Position numbers and translations under genes: made by a program
The notes under the pieces: model-generated
What the model saw: only the letters and a program-made list of their open reading frames with translations
What the model was told of the DNA's origin: nothing
Database searches by the model: none
Source of the DNA: Amycolatopsis sp. GM8
Lineage (GTDB): Bacteria; Actinomycetota; Actinomycetes; Mycobacteriales; Pseudonocardiaceae
NCBI RefSeq assembly: GCF_021653975.1
Contig: NZ_JAJKFK010000001.1
Span: 836,863 to 900,862, forward strand
DNA: 64,000 nt
Direction of reading: 5' to 3'
Shown: in pieces, positions 7,720 to 16,793 of the stretch
Layout of the letters: the number at the start of each line of letters is the position of its first letter
How positions within the stretch are numbered: the first letter of the stretch is position 1

Positions 7720-9429
7720 ATGCACGGTGCGCGGGATCAGCTGACCTTCGACGAGCTGGGCACGCCGCTCCGCGACACCACGTTCGTGGTGTTCGACCTG
7801 GAGACCACCGGCACCAAGCCCGGCCCGGACGGGATCACCGAGATCGGCGCGGTGAAGGTCCGCGGTGGTGAGGTGCTCAGCGAGTTCGCGACGCTGGTGA
7901 ACCCGGGCATGCCGATCCCGCCGCAGATCGTCGCTCTGACCGGGATCACCGGCGCGATGGTCTACGACGCGCCGCCGATCGCGCGTGTCCTGCCCGCATT
8001 CCTGGAATTCGCCGCGGGCGCGGTGCTGGTCGCGCACAACGCCCCGTTCGACACCGGGTTCATGCGCGCCGCCTGCGCCGGATATGGCTACGCGTGGCCG
8101 AAACCGGCCGTGGTCTGCACGGTCCGGCTGGCCCGGCGGGTGCTCACCCGGCAGGACACGCCGAGCTTCCGGCTGTCCGCGCTGGCCGCCCTGTTCGGCT
8201 CGAAGACGACGCCGAACCACCGTGCCCTCGACGACGCGCGCGCCACCGTCGACGTCCTGCACGCGCTGCTCGAACGGGTCGGCACGGTCGGCGTGCACTC
8301 GCTCGAGGAGCTGATCGACTACCTGCCCGAGGTCACGCCGCAGCAGCGGCGGAAGCGGGGTATGGCGGCGCATCTGCCGGAGCTGCCCGGGGTGTACCTG
8401 TTCCGCGGCCCGAGTGACGAGGTGCTGTATGTCGGCACGGCGTCGAACCTGCGGCGGCGCGTGCGCAGCTACTTCACTGGGTCCGAGAGCCGGGGGCGGA
8501 TCCGGGAGATGGTCGCGCTGGCCCAGCGGGTCGACGGCATCGAGTGCTCACACGCGCTCGAAGCGCAGATCCGGGAGCTGCGGCTGCTGGCGGCACACAA
8601 GCCGGCGTACAACCGGCGCTCGAAGAACCCGCGCAAGTCGTGGTGGGTGGTGCTGACGGACGAGACGTTCCCGCGGTTGTCCGTGGTGCGCGTACCCAAG
8701 GACGGCGCGCTCGGGCCGTTCACCTCGCAGGCGATGGCGAAGCTCGCGGGCGACGTCCTCGCGGGCGCGTCGGGCCTGCGGACCTGCACGCAGCGCATCT
8801 CCGCGGTGGCCCCGGCTGGCCGGCCGTGCGCGCTGGCGGAACTGGGGCGGTGCGGGGCGCCGTGCGCGGGGCGGCAGAGCGCGGAGGCGTACTTCCCGTC
8901 CGTGCGCGCGGTGACGCAGCTGATCGGCGGGCAGGGCACGGTGCCGCTGGAGGTCGCGTTGCGGCAGCTGGACGAGCTGGCCGAAGCGCAACACTACGAG
9001 CAGGCGGCGCGGCGGCGGGATGAGCTGGCGATCCTGGTGCGCGCGGTGGCGAAGGCGCACCGGCTGACGGCGCTGGCGGGTATCCCGGAGCTGGTCGCCG
9101 CGGCGCCCGATGGCCAGGGTGGCTGGGAGTTCGCGGTGATCCGGTACGGGCGGCTGGCGTCGGCGGGGGTCGCGCGGCGGGGAGTGCCGCCGATGCCGGT
9201 CGTCGACGCGCTGGTGGCGAGCGCGGAGACGGTGACGCCGGAGCCCGGGCCGCTGTTCGGCGCGCCTGCCGAGGAGGTCGGCCTGCTGCTGCGCTGGCTC
9301 ACCCGCCCCGGCGTCCGCCTGGTACGGACGGCGATCCCGTGGGCCGAGCCCGCCCGCGGTGTCGGCAACTGGAACAACTGGCTGGAACGCGCCGCCACCG
9401 CCACGGCACTGGAAGAAGCGGTGGGCTGA
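7720..9429 (+). CDS. DEDDh 3'-5' exonuclease fused to UvrC-like GIY-YIG domain (Rv2191-like)
   Basis: Fusion protein of 569 residues. The N-terminal ~180 residues are a DnaQ-type exonuclease with VVFDLETTG (Exo I Asp/Glu), VAHNAPFD (Exo II) and NHRALDDARAT (Exo III His/Asp). A linker leads to a GIY-YIG endonuclease core beginning LPELPGVYLFRG and LYVGTASNLRRRVRSYF. The remainder resembles the UvrC/Cho family, with a CALAELGRCGAPC cysteine-containing segment and an RRDELA stretch like the UvrBC-interaction helix. The role is probably DNA repair or end trimming. The ATG is preceded by TAGGGT seven bases upstream, so it is likely leaderless; a start at 7690 is possible. This matches the Rv2191 arrangement and position. 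Confidence 0.9.
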   Translation: MHGARDQLTFDELGTPLRDTTFVVFDLETTGTKPGPDGITEIGAVKVRGGEVLSEFATLVNPGMPIPPQIVALTGITGAMVYDAPPIARVLPAFLEFAAGAVLVAHNAPFDTGFMRAACAGYGYAWPKPAVVCTVRLARRVLTRQDTPSFRLSALAALFGSKTTPNHRALDDARATVDVLHALLERVGTVGVHSLEELIDYLPEVTPQQRRKRGMAAHLPELPGVYLFRGPSDEVLYVGTASNLRRRVRSYFTGSESRGRIREMVALAQRVDGIECSHALEAQIRELRLLAAHKPAYNRRSKNPRKSWWVVLTDETFPRLSVVRVPKDGALGPFTSQAMAKLAGDVLAGASGLRTCTQRISAVAPAGRPCALAELGRCGAPCAGRQSAEAYFPSVRAVTQLIGGQGTVPLEVALRQLDELAEAQHYEQAARRRDELAILVRAVAKAHRLTALAGIPELVAAAPDGQGGWEFAVIRYGRLASAGVARRGVPPMPVVDALVASAETVTPEPGPLFGAPAEEVGLLLRWLTRPGVRLVRTAIPWAEPARGVGNWNNWLERAATATALEEAVG

Positions 9430-9470
9430 CTTCCGGCGATACGATCGCGGCGGTCACACTGTGCTCATTA

Positions 9471-9560
9471 TTGCCAAGCCGACCGGCAGTCACGGCGATC
9501 GGCGAAACGTAGGTCGGCTGCCGGTTGGTCGGCTTGGCCTGCTTTCGGTCGGCTTGGCAA
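9471..9560. repeat. 90-bp MITE-like element (copy 2) with 14-bp perfect terminal inverted repeats
   Basis: It begins TTGCCAAGCCGACC and ends with the exact reverse complement. A second internal copy of the GGTCGGCTTGGC arm (9527-9538) allows an alternative hairpin with the left end. Its reverse complement aligns over its whole length with the 91-bp element at 23226, including CCGACCGAAAG, a CAGC-GACCT block and GCCGTGRCTGCCG. It ends 16 bp before the start of the Lrp-type gene and may sit in its promoter. Confidence 0.7.
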
Positions 9561-9576
9561 CCGTTTGGAGGACGCT

Positions 9577-9858
9577 TTGATAACCGCGATCGTGCTGATT
9601 CATGCCGTGGCGGACAGCATTCCCGAGACCGCGCAGGCGATCGCGGACATCGACGGCGTGTCCGAGGTGTACTCCTGCGCGGGCGACGTCGACCTGATCG
9701 CCATGGTCGGGGTGCACACGCACGAAGAACTCGCCGACCTCATCCCGGCGAAGATCGGCCGCGTGCAGGGGGTCATCGACACCGACACCCACATCGCGTT
9801 CCGCTCCTACTCGACCGCTGACACCGAGTCGGCGTTCGCGCTCGGCGCCGACGAATAA
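9577..9858 (+). CDS. Stand-alone Lrp/AsnC ligand-binding (RAM) domain protein
   Basis: Protein of 93 residues starting LITAIVLIHAVADSIPETAQ. It covers only the C-terminal effector domain of the Lrp/AsnC family (beta-alpha-beta-beta-alpha-beta pattern, with GVSEVYSCAGDVDLIAMVGV and the IDTDTHIAFRSYS strand) and has no DNA-binding helix-turn-helix. Such stand-alone domains assemble into rings that bind amino acids. The TTG start is set by a perfect GGAGG five bases upstream (9567-9571); the ATG at 9565 would put the ribosome site inside the gene. It sits between a repeat element and the terminator shared with qcrB. Its regulatory target is unknown. Confidence 0.85.
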   Translation: MITAIVLIHAVADSIPETAQAIADIDGVSEVYSCAGDVDLIAMVGVHTHEELADLIPAKIGRVQGVIDTDTHIAFRSYSTADTESAFALGADE

Positions 9859-9863
9859 ACGCC

Positions 9864-9900
9864 GAAAGCCGGCTCCCCCGCGTGGGAGGAGCCGGCTTTC
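9864..9900. terminator. Bidirectional terminator between the Lrp-type gene and qcrB
   Basis: A 13-bp perfect stem (GAAAGCCGGCTCC / GGAGCCGGCTTTC) with an 11-base loop lies between convergent genes. The A-rich and T-rich ends of the stem suit both strands. Confidence 0.85.
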
Positions 9901-9912
9901 TCAGGCTGTCGC

Positions 9913-11583
9913 CTAGGACTCCGCGTGGCCCGACGTGACCTCTTCGGACGAGGACACCTGGCCGTTGCCGTGCTCGCCGTCGCCGTTGTGCCCGTTCGAC
10001 CGGGCCCGCTCCAGGGCGGTGACCTCCTCAGGCGGGTCCGGCACGAGCAGCGCGCCCGCCACCGGGCGGCCCGCGGCACCGAGCTTGTTCATCTTCTTCG
10101 GCACCGCCGCGCCCTGGTACTCCAGCGGGATCGCGTGACCGTGGTCGTCCACCCCGCCCAGCGGCTGGTGCAGCTCGATGAACTCACCGTGCGGCAGGCG
10201 CTTGATGATGCCCGTCTCGATACCGTGCTCCAGCACCTCGCGGTCGGCCCGCTGCAGACCCAGGCAGATCCGGTAGGTGAGGAAGTACGCCAGCGGCGGC
10301 AGCACCAGTACCCCGATGCGGCCCGCCCACGTGGTCGCGTTCAGCGAGATGTCGAACTGGTCCGCGATGATGTCGTTGAAGCCGGAAGCCTCGATGACCC
10401 CGAAGAACGCCAGCGCCATCATGCCGATGCTGGTGCGTACCGGCGCGTCCCGCGGGCGCTGCAACAGGTTGTGGTGCGCCGTGTCGCCCGAGAGCCGCCG
10501 CTCGATGATCGGATACGCCAGCAGCAGCACGATCAGGACCGGCATGCCGACCGCACCGGCGAAGAACACCGCCGGCACCGTGTAGTTCCCGAGGTACAGC
10601 TCCCACGCGGGGAAGATCCGCAGCAGGCCGTCCGCCCAGGCCATGTACCAGTCCGGCTGCGAGCCGGCGGAGACCTGCGACGGGTTGTACGGGCCGAAGT
10701 TCCAGATCGGGTTGATCTGGAAGATGCCCGCCATGAGCGCGATCACGCCGGTGACCACCGTGAAGAACGCACCGGCCTTGAGCGCGAAGTACGGCATGAT
10801 CCGAACGCCGACGACGTTGGTCTCCTTGCGCCGCACGCCCGGGAACTGGGTGTGCTTCTGATACCAGACCAGCGCCAGGTGCACGCCGACCAACGCCAGC
10901 AAGATGCCCGGCAGCAGCAGGATATGGATCGTGTACAGCCGCGGGATGATCTCGTCACCAGGGAACTTGCCGCCGAACAGCGCCCAGTGCAGCCAGGTGC
11001 CGATGACCGGGACCGACAACACGATGCCGGAGAGAGTCGCCCGGATACCGATGCCGGACAGGAGGTCGTCGGGCAGCGAGTAGCCGAAGAAGCCCTCGAA
11101 CATGCCCAGCACCAGCAGCAGCACGCCGAGCAGCCAGTTCGCTTCACGCGGCCGGCGGAACGCTCCGGTGAAGAAGATCCGGAACATGTGCACCATCATC
11201 GAGGCGACGAACACCAGCGCGGACCAGTGGTGCAGCTGCCGCACGAACAGGCCGCCGCGCACGTCGAACGAGATGTCCAGCGTGGTCGCGAACGCCCGGG
11301 ACATCTCGACGCCCTGCAGGTTCGTGAAGCTGCCGTGGTAGGTGACCTCGGTCATCGACGGGTCGAAGAACAACGTCAGGTAGACACCCGAGAGGAGCAC
11401 GACGATGAAGCTGTAGAGCGCGATCTCCCCGAGCAGGAACGACCAGTGCGTCGGGAAAACCTTGTTCAGCTGGTGACGGATGCCTTTGGCCAGGTGGTAG
11501 CGCTGATCGAGGCCCGTCGCGGCCTCGTTGACCTGCCGCTCGACCAGGCTCGACCCCTTCGTCGGGGTGGTGAGTGAACTCAT
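9913..11583 (-). CDS. qcrB: QcrB, cytochrome b subunit of the menaquinol:cytochrome c reductase
   Basis: Integral membrane cytochrome b of 556 residues that oxidises menaquinol in the bc1 part of the actinobacterial bc1-aa3 supercomplex. It has multiple hydrophobic helices, heme-ligand histidines in helices such as [16 protein letters not shown], the family segment [19 protein letters not shown] and the Qo-side PEWY-equivalent region around [15 protein letters not shown]. The hydrophilic C-terminal tail, rich in Asn/Gly/His/Glu (about the last 60 residues), is an actinobacterial extension. The start ATG overlaps the qcrA stop (ATGA), so translation is probably coupled; an in-frame start at 11598 would overlap further. 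It is the last gene of ctaE-qcrC-qcrA-qcrB. Confidence 0.97.
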   Translation of the reverse strand: MSSLTTPTKGSSLVERQVNEAATGLDQRYHLAKGIRHQLNKVFPTHWSFLLGEIALYSFIVVLLSGVYLTLFFDPSMTEVTYHGSFTNLQGVEMSRAFATTLDISFDVRGGLFVRQLHHWSALVFVASMMVHMFRIFFTGAFRRPREANWLLGVLLLVLGMFEGFFGYSLPDDLLSGIGIRATLSGIVLSVPVIGTWLHWALFGGKFPGDEIIPRLYTIHILLLPGILLALVGVHLALVWYQKHTQFPGVRRKETNVVGVRIMPYFALKAGAFFTVVTGVIALMAGIFQINPIWNFGPYNPSQVSAGSQPDWYMAWADGLLRIFPAWELYLGNYTVPAVFFAGAVGMPVLIVLLLAYPIIERRLSGDTAHHNLLQRPRDAPVRTSIGMMALAFFGVIEASGFNDIIADQFDISLNATTWAGRIGVLVLPPLAYFLTYRICLGLQRADREVLEHGIETGIIKRLPHGEFIELHQPLGGVDDHGHAIPLEYQGAAVPKKMNKLGAAGRPVAGALLVPDPPEEVTALERARSNGHNGDGEHGNGQVSSSEEVTSGHAES

Positions 11584-12713
11584 GACTTCCGCTCCCAAAA
11601 AGCCGGGCCCACGGGCTCGATGAAGTCGCTCCGCGCCACCAAGTATCCCTCAGTGTTGACAGTGATGGGCAACTGCGGGAGAGCGCGGGTCGCCGGCCCG
11701 AAAATCGGCTTGGCGTAGTGAAGTGCGTCGAACTGCGACTGGTGACACGGGCAGAGGATGCGGTTGGTCCGCTGCTCGTACAGCGACGTCGGGCAGCCGA
11801 CGTGCGTACAGATCTTCGTGTACGCGTAGTACTCGCCGAAGTTGAAGTCCTCCTGGCCCTGGCGCTTGACCACCTGAGCCGCGTCTGCCGGCCGCAGACG
11901 GATCAGCATGACCGGGTTGTCCGACTTCACCAGCGCCGCGGCCAGCGCCTCGGGATGGCCGCGCTCCGACTCACGGAACGGGAATACCGTCTCCATCCCG
12001 CCCGCGTCCATGTCCTCCGGGCGCAGCAGCACGATCTCGTCCGTCTTGCCGGTGTATCGGCGCAAGTAGACGACCTCGCCGGGGAACTTCGGCTGCCAGC
12101 CGGTGTGCCAAAGATTGTCCGGGTCTTTCCACGGGTCCTTGATGAAGGAAGCGACCGGCAGGCCGACCAGGCCGAGCCCGAGCGCGCCACCCGCGAAGCC
12201 CATGCTGCGCTTGACCAGCGAGCGGCGGGCGATCGTGCTGCGGGCGCCGGCGTCCTCGAGGTGCGCGACGATCGTCTTCTTGTCGATCTCCGGCGAACCG
12301 TTGCCCTCGTTGTCGCTGCGCTGCTGGACCGCGAGCTCGTGCGGGATGAACTTCTTGACGTACACCAGAATGCCGACGCCGAGGCCGAGGACCGCCAGGC
12401 CCAGCGTCACGCCCAGCACCGGGGTGTAGAGCGAGTACAGGAGCGTCCCGTCCTGGCCGGGGGCCTTGTACCGCCACGGCCACCAGATGAGGCCCACCAC
12501 GAACCCCAGTCCGGCCAGGCCCGCGATGATGAACCACAGCGCGACCTGGCGCTCCGCCCGCTTCTCCGCGCGGGTGCCCTTGACCGGCCACGGGTCCTCG
12601 TAGTCTACGAGCACGACCCCGTCGAGCTGCCCGCCCAGCTTGAGCAGCTGGTCCCGGTCCATCTCGGCGAGTTCCGCGTCGGAAGGCAGGTTCTGCTGCC
12701 CCTCGTTGCTCAT
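11580..12713 (-). CDS. qcrA: QcrA, Rieske iron-sulfur subunit of cytochrome bc1
   Basis: Rieske protein of 377 residues that passes one electron from menaquinol at QcrB to the diheme cytochrome QcrC. Unlike mitochondrial Rieske proteins it has three N-terminal hydrophobic segments (about residues 60-80, 100-125 and 165-190), typical of actinobacteria. The 2Fe-2S ligands are in CTHVGCP and CPCHQSQFD near residues 310-330. The start overlaps the qcrC stop by ATGA and the stop overlaps the qcrB start by ATGA, so the three cistrons are tightly coupled. The frame is open upstream to 12770, but that stretch is qcrC coding sequence in another frame. Confidence 0.97.
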   Translation of the reverse strand: MSNEGQQNLPSDAELAEMDRDQLLKLGGQLDGVVLVDYEDPWPVKGTRAEKRAERQVALWFIIAGLAGLGFVVGLIWWPWRYKAPGQDGTLLYSLYTPVLGVTLGLAVLGLGVGILVYVKKFIPHELAVQQRSDNEGNGSPEIDKKTIVAHLEDAGARSTIARRSLVKRSMGFAGGALGLGLVGLPVASFIKDPWKDPDNLWHTGWQPKFPGEVVYLRRYTGKTDEIVLLRPEDMDAGGMETVFPFRESERGHPEALAAALVKSDNPVMLIRLRPADAAQVVKRQGQEDFNFGEYYAYTKICTHVGCPTSLYEQRTNRILCPCHQSQFDALHYAKPIFGPATRALPQLPITVNTEGYLVARSDFIEPVGPAFWERKS

Positions 12714-13528
12714 ACCCTCGATCCAATCCACAGGGTGACGCCGATCAGTGCGGCGATACCCACGATCCACGCGATCACGCCCTCGGAGGCCGGACCGAAC
12801 CCACCGAGCGCGTCGCCGCCCGGATTGTTGTTGTTGTCCGTCACCGACTTGATGTACGCGATGATGTCCTTTTTCTCGTCCGGTGTGAGCTGGCGGTCGG
12901 AGAACTTCGGCATGTTCTGCGGGCCGGTCAGCATCGCGGTGTAGATCTGGTCCTCGGTCGCCGGGTCGAGCTCCGGCGCGAACTTGCCGGCCGAGAGCGC
13001 ACCACCGCGACCGGTGAAGTTGTGGCAGGACGCGCAGTTGAGCCGGAACAGCTCGCCGCCGCGTGCCGGGTCGTCACCGCGCAGGGCCGCGCCGGTCTGG
13101 GCGGGCCGCTCGGGGCCGCCGCCGTGGGCCTGGACGTAGGCACCGACCGCGTCGATCTCCTCGGGGGTCAGCTTCGGCGGCTTCCGCTCGGCCTGGGCTT
13201 CCTGCCGCACCATCGGCATCCGGCCTGACGAGGTCTGGAAGTACACCGCCGCGTCGCCGACGCCGATCAGGCTCGGGCCGCGGTCCTGCACACCCTGCAG
13301 GTTCGCGCCGTGGCAGGTGATGCACGTGTTCTCGTACACCTGCTGGCCGAGCCGGAGCTGCGCCGGGTCCTCCTGTGCCTGCGCGGTCTGTGCCTTGGGC
13401 ACGAAGACCGCGTACACCGCACCGGCGCCGAGCAGCGCGACGCCCAGCGCGAGCAGGCCGGCGATCCGCCTGCGCAGCTTGGTGCGCGCGCCGAGCCGGC
13501 GCCCGGAGGATTTCTTCGTGGTGGTCAT
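12710..13528 (-). CDS. qcrC: QcrC, membrane-anchored diheme cytochrome c
   Basis: Diheme cytochrome cc of 272 residues that links the bc1 complex directly to the aa3 oxidase, replacing a soluble cytochrome c. It has an N-terminal anchor/signal ([19 protein letters not shown]), two c-type heme sites (CITCH and CASCH) in repeated cytochrome domains with the methionine regions SSGRMPMV and GPQNMPKF, and a C-terminal transmembrane helix ([18 protein letters not shown]). The ATG has AAGGG ten bases upstream. It lies between ctaE and qcrA in the canonical order. The long open frame extending upstream to 14818 is only a high-GC artefact. Confidence 0.97.
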   Translation of the reverse strand: MTTTKKSSGRRLGARTKLRRRIAGLLALGVALLGAGAVYAVFVPKAQTAQAQEDPAQLRLGQQVYENTCITCHGANLQGVQDRGPSLIGVGDAAVYFQTSSGRMPMVRQEAQAERKPPKLTPEEIDAVGAYVQAHGGGPERPAQTGAALRGDDPARGGELFRLNCASCHNFTGRGGALSAGKFAPELDPATEDQIYTAMLTGPQNMPKFSDRQLTPDEKKDIIAYIKSVTDNNNNPGGDALGGFGPASEGVIAWIVGIAALIGVTLWIGSRV

Positions 13529-13575
13529 CTTGCGGCAACCCTTGCTGTGTGAGGAGTCCGGGACGGGCTGGGCGG

Positions 13576-14205
13576 TCAGGGAATGATGTAGATGACCGCG
13601 AACAGGCCGACCCACACGATGTCGACGAAGTGCCAGTAGTAGGACACGACGATCGCGGAGGTCGCCTGCGCCGGCGTGAACTTGCTCAGCTTGGTGCGGA
13701 TGAGCAGGAACACGAACGCGAAGAGCCCGCCGATGACGTGCAGCCCGTGGAAACCGGTGGCGAGGAAGAAGACCGTGCCCCAGGCCCCGGACGGGATCGT
13801 GACACCCTCGTTGATCAGGCTGGTGTACTCGCCCGCCTGACCGCCGATGAAGATCGCCCCCATGATCAACGTCAGCACGTACCAGCGGCGCAGCCCGTAG
13901 ACGTCCCCTCGCTCGGCGGCGAACACACCGAGCTGGCAGGTGAACGACGACGCCACCAGGATGATGGTGAAGGGCAGCGCGTACGGGATGTCGAGGTGGA
14001 TCGGCTCGCCGGTCGCCGCGTTGACCGGCGGCCAGATGCCGGTCGAGTTCTGCGCCTTGACGGTGAAGAACATCGCGAACAGCCCGGCGAAGAACATGAG
14101 CTCGCTGGAGAGCCACACGATGGTGCCGACACTGACCATGTTCGGCCGGTTCAGCGAGTGCACCCGCTGGCTGATGTTGGGAGCTGCCGTTGTCACGAGT
14201 CGCAT
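13576..14205 (-). CDS. ctaE: CtaE, cytochrome c oxidase subunit III
   Basis: Heme-copper oxidase subunit III of 209 residues with about five membrane helices (actinobacterial subunit III lacks the first two of the mitochondrial protein). Recognisable segments are [35 protein letters not shown] and [17 protein letters not shown], the family's conserved Glu/His-rich helices. The ATG is preceded by GGGAGG with five bases spacing; the frame is open to 14259 but without a better start. It is the first gene of the ctaE-qcrCAB operon and is divergent from a plus-strand gene starting at 14290, so the 84 bp between holds both promoters. Confidence 0.96.
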   Translation of the reverse strand: MRLVTTAAPNISQRVHSLNRPNMVSVGTIVWLSSELMFFAGLFAMFFTVKAQNSTGIWPPVNAATGEPIHLDIPYALPFTIILVASSFTCQLGVFAAERGDVYGLRRWYVLTLIMGAIFIGGQAGEYTSLINEGVTIPSGAWGTVFFLATGFHGLHVIGGLFAFVFLLIRTKLSKFTPAQATSAIVVSYYWHFVDIVWVGLFAVIYIIP

Positions 14206-14289
14206 TATGTCCTCCCACAATGGAGCCTGCCCGGTCGGGTCGGCACGTGGGTTGGTCACAGCGACGAATGCGGAGGGTGAGGAGCACCG

Positions 14290-14706
14290 GTGAGTCTGCT
14301 CGATCGAGTTCGTGACCTGCTGAGAAGGGTCCCCGAGACCGAACTGACACCCGACACGCCGGGGCTGTCGGTGGTGGCTGAGGCGTTCGACGCCGCCGAG
14401 GCGGACTCGGCGGTGCTGGCGAGATCACATCTGTGGGACCAGGGAAAACCTGCTGTGCTAAGGCATCACCTGACGCTGCCGGCGGACGGGATCGACGAGG
14501 CGGCGCGCATTCTGGCCCAGGATGGGTGGAAACTACGCACCGTGTCCGGTTCGGGCGAGGTGCGCACGGTGCACGCATTGCGCGTCCAGCACCTCGACGC
14601 GCTGCACTGCGCGCAGGAACGCGCGCGGATGGCCGGGCTCGCGCAACGGCTGGGCGGCGATTCGCTCGGCTGGGACGCTTTACAGCCCGTCGAGGCCCGC
14701 ACGTAG
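14290..14706 (+). CDS. Conserved-type hypothetical protein upstream of trpD
   Basis: Soluble protein of 138 residues ([22 protein letters not shown]) that I do not recognise as a named domain. It is rich in Ala/Glu/Arg, with a beta-rich centre ([40 protein letters not shown]) and a C-terminal helix with [20 protein letters not shown]. This resembles a two-subdomain ferredoxin-like fold, but that is a guess. The GTG start has GGAG five bases upstream. It is divergent from ctaE and followed after 141 bp by a receiver-like gene and trpD. Confidence 0.75.
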   Translation: MSLLDRVRDLLRRVPETELTPDTPGLSVVAEAFDAAEADSAVLARSHLWDQGKPAVLRHHLTLPADGIDEAARILAQDGWKLRTVSGSGEVRTVHALRVQHLDALHCAQERARMAGLAQRLGGDSLGWDALQPVEART

Positions 14707-14847
14707 TGGGCGCGAGTCCGCGAGCGGCCACAGAGGAGGACCGATCGGGTGCGGGTGTCCCGCATGACACCAGCCTCTCGGTGAAGCGGGGCACTGCGGA
14801 TAGCATCGGACGCGTCACACTCTTACGACGATGCCGGAGGCTTGATT

Positions 14848-15258
14848 GTGACCGAGCAGCCGATGAGGATTCTGGTTTTCAGCCATCGGGCGGAAGTCCG
14901 TGAGTCGATCATCAACGCGATCGGCCGCCGGCCGGCCACCGATCTCGGCCGGGTGGACTACGTCGAGGCCGCCGGCGTGGCCGACGTGCTGGTCGAGATG
15001 GACGAGGGCGGGCTGGACCTGGCGATCCTGGACGGCGAGGCGCAGCCGACCGGCGGCATCGGGCTGTGCCGGCAGCTGAAGAACGAGATCCTCGACTGCC
15101 CGCCGATCGTGGTCGCCGTGCGGCGTAAGGACGATCGCTGGCTGGCCACCTGGTCGCAGGCCGACGCCGTGCTCGTGCACCCGCTCGACCCCCTGACCGC
15201 GGCGGAGACCGTCGCGGAGGTGCTGCGGGGCCAGCGGGTCCCGGCCGTCCACGCGTGA
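14848..15258 (+). CDS. Response-regulator-like receiver protein
   Basis: Protein of 136 residues with a single CheY-like fold ([20 protein letters not shown], then [23 protein letters not shown]). LAILDGEA corresponds to the usual phospho-acceptor Asp strand, but the N-terminal acidic pair is absent ([10 protein letters not shown]), so phosphorylation is doubtful. There is no output domain and no neighbouring kinase. The GTG start is set by GGAGG at 14836-14840 with seven bases spacing. Its stop overlaps the trpD start by one base, so translation is probably coupled to trpD. A link to tryptophan synthesis is suggested only by that overlap. Confidence 0.75.
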   Translation: MTEQPMRILVFSHRAEVRESIINAIGRRPATDLGRVDYVEAAGVADVLVEMDEGGLDLAILDGEAQPTGGIGLCRQLKNEILDCPPIVVAVRRKDDRWLATWSQADAVLVHPLDPLTAAETVAEVLRGQRVPAVHA

Positions 15259-16283
15259 TGACCGAGCATTCCTGGCCCGCGGTGCTTTCACGGCTCATCG
15301 ACCGGGCGGATCTGTCCGAAGAGGACACCGCATGGGCGATGGACCAGGTGATGTCCGGCGAGGCGACGCTCGCGCAGATCGGCGGGTTCGCGGTCGCGCT
15401 GCGCGCCAAGGGTGAGACGCCCGCGGAGATCTCCGGCATGGCCGAGGCGATGCTCGCGCACGCCCGGCGGGTGCACGTCGAGGGCCGCGCGGTGGACATC
15501 GTCGGCACCGGCGGGGATCGCTCCGGTTCGGTGAACATCTCGACGATGGCGGCCATCGTGGTGGCCGCCGCCGGTGCGCCGGTGGTCAAGCACGGCAACC
15601 GCGCGGCGTCGTCCAAGGCCGGTGCGGCGGACGTGCTGGAGGCGCTCGGCGTCGCGATCGACCTGGCGCCCGACGGTGTGCAGCGGTGTGTCGCCGAGCT
15701 CGGCATCGGGTTCTGCTTCGCGCCGGTGTTCCACCCGGCGTTCCGGCACGCGGGCCCGGCGCGCAGCCAGCTCGGGGTGCCGACGACGTTCAACCTGCTC
15801 GGCCCGCTGACCAACCCCGCGCAGCCGAGCGCGGGCCTGATCGGCTGCGCCTACGCGGACCGGACGGAGCTGCTGGCGCGGGTGTTCGCGCGCCGCGGCG
15901 CCACCGCCATGGTGGTGCGCGGCGACGACGGGCTGGACGAGATCACCACCACGACCACCAGCACGCTCTGGCTCGTGTCGGACGGCGATGTGCGCGAGGA
16001 GCATTTCGACCCGCGGACGCTGGGCCTGCCGTATGTCGCGCCGGAGGACCTGCGCGGTGGTGACCCGGCGGCGAACGCCGAGGTGGTGCGCGAACTAGTG
16101 GCGGGGAAGCCGGGCCCCGTGCGGGATGCGGTGCTCGTGAACGCCGCCGGCGCGCTCGCCGCGCACGCGGGCTTTTCCGGGTCCCTGCACGACGATCTGG
16201 CGGCCGCGCTGACCCGGGCCGGCACCGCGATCGACTCCGGCGCCGCCGCCGAGCTACTGGTCCGCTGGGCCGCTTTCCGCTGA
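15258..16283 (+). CDS. trpD: TrpD, anthranilate phosphoribosyltransferase
   Basis: Enzyme of 341 residues that joins anthranilate to phosphoribosyl pyrophosphate in tryptophan synthesis, in the cytoplasm. Motifs present are [17 protein letters not shown] (PRPP loop), [23 protein letters not shown], the anthranilate-site region [20 protein letters not shown], and [18 protein letters not shown]. The length is normal. The ATG overlaps the stop of the receiver-like gene (TGATG), favouring coupled translation; a GTG one codon earlier at 15255 is in frame. As in mycobacteria, trpD stands apart from the other trp genes near the oxidase cluster. A strong hairpin follows. Confidence 0.96.
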   Translation: MTEHSWPAVLSRLIDRADLSEEDTAWAMDQVMSGEATLAQIGGFAVALRAKGETPAEISGMAEAMLAHARRVHVEGRAVDIVGTGGDRSGSVNISTMAAIVVAAAGAPVVKHGNRAASSKAGAADVLEALGVAIDLAPDGVQRCVAELGIGFCFAPVFHPAFRHAGPARSQLGVPTTFNLLGPLTNPAQPSAGLIGCAYADRTELLARVFARRGATAMVVRGDDGLDEITTTTTSTLWLVSDGDVREEHFDPRTLGLPYVAPEDLRGGDPAANAEVVRELVAGKPGPVRDAVLVNAAGALAAHAGFSGSLHDDLAAALTRAGTAIDSGAAAELLVRWAAFR

Positions 16284-16296
16284 GCCACAGCGAAAA

Positions 16297-16326
16297 GGGC
16301 GCCTTCCCCGGCCGGGGAAGGCGCCC
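16297..16326. terminator. Bidirectional terminator between trpD and ctaF
   Basis: A 14-bp perfect stem (GGGCGCCTTCCCCG and its complement) with a two-base loop lies between convergent genes, flanked by AAAA on the trpD side. Confidence 0.9.
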
Positions 16327-16335
16327 CGTTAGCTG

Positions 16336-16765
16336 TTAAGGGGGGGTGTTGGTGGGGGGGGCCGGTGTGGTACTCGAACACGAGACCGCCGACGGTGACC
16401 AGGATCAGCACGATCGCGATGACCAGCAGCCAGATGTGGAAGAACGCCAGCGCCAGGCCCGCTGTCGCGGCCGAGCCGGCCAGTGCGATCGGCCAGTAGC
16501 TGCCGGGGCTGAAGAAGCCCATCTCGCCGGCGCCGTCGCTGATCTCGGCGTCCTCGCGGTCCTCGGGGCGGGCGTCGATGCGGCGCGAGATGAACCGCAT
16601 GTAGCTGCCGGCGAGCAGCGCGAGCCCGCCGGTCAGGATCAGCGCGACGAGGCCGACGACCTCGACGCCGTACCCGCTCCAGTAGTACGTGGTCACGCCG
16701 TAGACGATCGCGATGAAGAAGGCAAACACCGTGACGATGTCGAAAATCCGGGCTTCGACCTTCAT
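16336..16765 (-). CDS. ctaF: CtaF, actinobacterial cytochrome c oxidase subunit IV, with apparent C-terminal frameshift
   Basis: Small oxidase subunit of about 140 residues with four hydrophobic segments. It starts MKVEARIFDIVTVFAFFIAI and ends with the family-like strand VGGLVFEYHTGP, and is adjacent to ctaC as in other actinobacteria. The ATG has AAGGA seven bases upstream. After GLVFEYHTGP the minus strand enters a run of eight C (plus-strand G run near 16353-16360). Read as given, the frame misses its stop, crosses the terminator and continues antisense through trpD to 15851. With seven C it would read PPTNTPP and stop at TAA, 16338-16336. I annotate that shorter end. A homopolymer sequencing error, strain mutation or slippage could explain it. 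Confidence 0.82.
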
Positions 16766-16793
16766 GAAGCTGTCCTTACTCCTGTGTCCGGCG

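Noticed and set aside
15851..16765. 304-codon continuation of ctaF as a fusion protein
   Set aside because: The extra part crosses a strong terminator and is antisense to trpD; a one-base change in a C run restores a normal end.
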